A DNA stretch of 30,662 nt from DASRAU01 sp036005805 (GTDB lineage Bacteria > Acidobacteriota > Polarisedimenticolia > Gp22-AA2), in assembly GCA_036005805.1 (NCBI GenBank), contig DASYQE010000255.1, forward strand, positions 1 to 30,662, given 5' to 3'. Positions 28,901-30,662 of this stretch are shown piece after piece. The notes below the pieces were generated by a model that was given only the letters and a program-made list of their open reading frames with translations, did not search any database and was not told where the DNA came from. Made by a program: the position numbers and the translations under genes. Each line of letters begins with the position of its first letter. Position 1 is the first letter of the stretch.

Positions 28901-30662
28901 ACAACAACGGCCGCCTGGACGCCGGTGAGGACAACAACGGCAACGGGCTGCTCGACCAGCCCGGCCAGCCGTACTCGCTGGTGGTCTCGGGCCCGGTGTT
29001 CCTGGCCGAGGCGGCTCCGCCGGCCGGCCCGACGTCGTTCCCGGCCTCGTCGCTGTCGTGGGATGCGGTGCGGTATGGCTGCTCCTCGAACGCGCGCCTG
29101 GCGGTGTACGACACGACGGGCTCGGCGAACGCCGGCAACGTGCAGGCGAGCACCACCTACCAGGTGCTGAACGCGGCGGGTGCGGTGACCGACAGCGAGA
29201 CGTCGTTCACGTACACGGCGGGTGCGGTGGCCGGCCAGTTCAACTCCGCGGCGATCCCGGTCCGGCTGACGGGCCCGTCGGTGGCGAACAACGGCATCCT
29301 CGAGGCGGACACCGGCTCGACGATCGTCGCGACCTACGCGCGGGCGGGCCAGGCGGCCATCTCGTCGAAGGCCGCGGTGCTCTGCTCGCCGGACCTGATC
29401 AACGCGGCGTTCACCACGGCGGCGGGCAATGCCGTCGGCAACCAGTTCGCGGTGAACGGCGGTTGCGACCAGGACGACAACCTCGACGCCGGTGAGGTGG
29501 TCACCTACGGCGTGGCGCTGCAGAACCGTTCGCGGGTCAACAACTACGCCGACCTGACGGCGACGTTGACTGCGTCCGGTGCGGGCGCGGCGGCGATCCG
29601 CGTGCTGGACTCCCCGAAGAACATGGGGACGTTCCCGGGCAACGGGATCAACAGCGTGTTCTTCCACGTGTTCGTCGACCCGACCGCCGCCAACGCGCTG
29701 AGCGTGGCGAACCGCGTCGTGGACATGACGCTGACGCTCGACTCGCTGGTCCGTGGCCAGAGGATCTCGCGCCAGACGTACTCGTTCCACCACGCGATCA
29801 ACTCGGACCGCGAGACGTTCTTCTACTCGACGGACTTCCCCGTGGGCGGACGCCAGGTGCGCGACATCAACCGCAACCTGGTGGTCGATCCGGCGGACAC
29901 GGTGGACCCGTTCCTCGGCTTCATCGTGACCCGCGAGGACGTGACGTTCTCCAGCCTGTTCACGGGGACCACGTCGACCGCTCCTGCCGGGACCTGGAGC
30001 AACCAGCTCGGTGAGGACCTCGACAACAACGGCGCCTTCAGCGGGACGGAGCGCAACGTCGTCCCGAACGTGGACACGGGCGGGAACCCGGTTCTGGACA
30101 AGGGGATCCTGGCGTCGAACGTGCCGAGCGCGGGCGACAAAGTGCCGTGGAACTTCGACAACAACAACGGCGGATGGGTGGCGTTCCGTCACCCGGCCAG
30201 CAACGCGGCGGGCGTGAACGTCAATCCGCTGTGGGAGTACAAGACCTCCGGCCTGTGCGGGTTCCAGACGACGGGCGGCGCCAACAAGTTCGGCATCTGG
30301 CACACCGGTGACGGCGACCCGACCACCCCGACCGGCGTGTCCACGGCGTGCGACAACGCCTCGATGCCGGGCGATCCGGCGACCCCGGAGAAGGTCGAGC
30401 TCCTCGAGGACATCCTCGAGTCCCCGATCGTCGCCAAGGTCAACCAGAACAACGATGCGCGCGGGTTCGCCTACACGGTCGAGTTCCAGCGCTTCGCGTA
30501 CAACGAGAACATCCAGCTGAACGACGCCTACCAGGGCGGCGGCGTCAACATCGACAACGATGTGGACAACGATTCCGCCAACAGCCTGCTGGCGCAGCAG
30601 ATGGACGCGTACTACACCCGCCGGACCGGCGGCTGGCCGTACGGGATGTTCCGCGACCACGG
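25918..30662 (+). CDS. Very large secreted S8 (Kp-43-like) subtilisin-type peptidase, 3' end beyond the window
   Basis: At least 1581 residues with no stop before the window edge. GAGGAGGA precedes the ATG. A signal peptide is clear: KRNRIIVAFGLSLLLASPAVML, with a probable cut near residue 33. About 40-330 is a propeptide-like region. The serine-peptidase motifs are divergent: Asp348 in VTITDNGISID, His in GTHGHIVASAIA (402/404), and Ser671 in GSSYSAAYLTGAG. A jelly-roll-like domain follows (LRIALAWADLP and LVNDLDMVLESPGPDG, about 850-880), as in Kp-43 proteases. The rest has acidic calcium-loop-like stretches near 987-1013, 1182-1193, 1316-1327, 1365-1378 and 1544-1555. It probably acts in the periplasm, on the surface or outside the cell. 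Its size suggests an adhesive or self-processing C-terminal region. Confidence 0.9.
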   Translation, partial: MNALFAPGAKRNRIIVAFGLSLLLASPAVMLWASKTQRNDFSEDAYELRHAQDEARRLSTIALPEATLPPAEFSPFGGALQPRRLNGPAAADTLASPLGDESWNPAESPVLQSLKPGLRWGASEMSVGQNYAARPGLNYVRLSQTAIDQQGLDAVMGSVSEIGTVISVLPRRTLLVNVDAKNMHLLKDSGVIDRVRAMQPAEKLASDLGARPVIERRRANDPNLRVWVSLIPGTSTTELAKKISALPGVTEVTETETAGYLHAKVHYASIDKLARIDQILSIDDDREHMLYNDENVPTIQAGSAEDSNFIRPFDNAGVDGGGIDTNADGQRINNGTDAVPPQIVTITDNGISIDTPNFSQTATQVSDLAHPFGPTHRKIHAIQNVVDSGTSCDAPLSGAGTHGHIVASAIAAYPSLFGVGATRANIGGPTQPRNENMDGIAKGSRIILQDAGTVSQCTINSLVEHGGNISPGLLSDRLNAAITGAGSDGHLAVMAFGAPNNFSTLQFLATNGTYPAEAVQVDTFLYNNRDYMVFIPVGNNGGLVGTNRLGLANRVVPDLFNGSALDENPNFPAPIQISPPSTAKNSFSVGSSTDDCFTFFGTTDCEQTINGFTSRGPASPESLRMAPLGLAPAFDLIGTPYTAGVAVLRSNDNDNLAPIDAQLDEGNFGSSYSAAYLTGAGAIIRDYFAQGFYPSGDRVTANRVANVSGTVVKAALVASSDFVEGGIGTQGQDNNERDLRRTRCLDLGTVGGVQGSVQVDIMCNSEQGYGRPVLTDVLPLSNWADNFVLHPTSLLAREHPAAGLLVWDRIATSEPLINNTTTSVTHTFRVASPNTLLKVAPAADAGATAITIGQLRIALAWADLPSPAGSGGPLVNDLDMVLESPGPDGDINTAADNIFYDGNRYDGGRNNATFDQWSLGRSSTTPVEKHDKRNNVEAIHLSGDPNADFAFDDSKLYPGLWRVTVKRGLGGSTPGSITIPTLTVAQDADQNEDDNNNGRLDAGEDNNGNGLLDQPGQPYSLVVSGPVFLAEAAPPAGPTSFPASSLSWDAVRYGCSSNARLAVYDTTGSANAGNVQASTTYQVLNAAGAVTDSETSFTYTAGAVAGQFNSAAIPVRLTGPSVANNGILEADTGSTIVATYARAGQAAISSKAAVLCSPDLINAAFTTAAGNAVGNQFAVNGGCDQDDNLDAGEVVTYGVALQNRSRVNNYADLTATLTASGAGAAAIRVLDSPKNMGTFPGNGINSVFFHVFVDPTAANALSVANRVVDMTLTLDSLVRGQRISRQTYSFHHAINSDRETFFYSTDFPVGGRQVRDINRNLVVDPADTVDPFLGFIVTREDVTFSSLFTGTTSTAPAGTWSNQLGEDLDNNGAFSGTERNVVPNVDTGGNPVLDKGILASNVPSAGDKVPWNFDNNNGGWVAFRHPASNAAGVNVNPLWEYKTSGLCGFQTTGGANKFGIWHTGDGDPTTPTGVSTACDNASMPGDPATPEKVELLEDILESPIVAKVNQNNDARGFAYTVEFQRFAYNENIQLNDAYQGGGVNIDNDVDNDSANSLLAQQMDAYYTRRTGGWPYGMFRDH

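Noticed and set aside
25861..30660. A 1599-residue open frame on the minus strand
   Set aside because: It is the antisense shadow of the S8 peptidase. Its composition (Arg, Val, His, Gly rich, no domains) is typical of a high-GC shadow, while the plus strand has a ribosome-binding site, signal peptide and recognisable domains.

Overview
The window is chromosomal DNA from a high-GC, Gram-negative-type bacterium. It carries a conserved translation/RNA-metabolism operon, an rRNA operon, a Holliday-junction (ruv) locus, a small bioY-larE-GGDEF operon and the start of a very large secreted protease. The 16S sequence, an outer-membrane barrel protein, calcium-loop-rich exported proteins and the nusA/infB gene order suggest the Acidobacteriota or a neighbouring deep lineage. 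That placement rests on general resemblance; no search was run.

Region 1 (8-9223, minus strand) reads rimP-nusA-infB-DUF503-rbfA-truB-rpsO-pnp. Several genes overlap (ATGA, TGATG, GTGA junctions). A sigma70-like promoter and a terminator-shaped leader hairpin precede rimP, and a second promoter candidate precedes rpsO. The products cover transcription elongation, initiation, 30S maturation, tRNA pseudouridylation and RNA decay.

Region 2 (9251-16515, plus strand) is the rRNA locus: promoter, boxA, 16S, tRNA-Ile(GAT), tRNA-Ala(TGC), second boxA, 23S. The 5S gene does not follow directly. A 542-residue exported beta-barrel gene lies between 23S and 5S. The 5S has its own promoter, which closely copies the 16S promoter, and a strong intrinsic terminator follows it.

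Region 3 (16548-22664, plus strand) is yebC-ruvC-[membrane phosphatase with TPRs]-ruvA-ruvB. The inserted gene encodes a membrane anchor, an SPFH-like domain, a complete alkaline-phosphatase-superfamily domain and a TPR array.

Region 4 (22674-25638, minus strand) is bioY-larE-[nitroreductase-like/GAF/GGDEF], a compact operon with overlapping genes behind a good sigma70-like promoter. Region 5 (25685 to the window end, plus strand) has a near-consensus promoter, a leader of about 200 nt and an exported Kp-43-like S8 peptidase of more than 1581 residues that runs off the window.

No CRISPR array, insertion sequence, prophage or integrase was seen. The most unusual points are the split rRNA locus, the SPFH-phosphatase-TPR gene inside ruv, and the nitroreductase-fold/GGDEF fusion.
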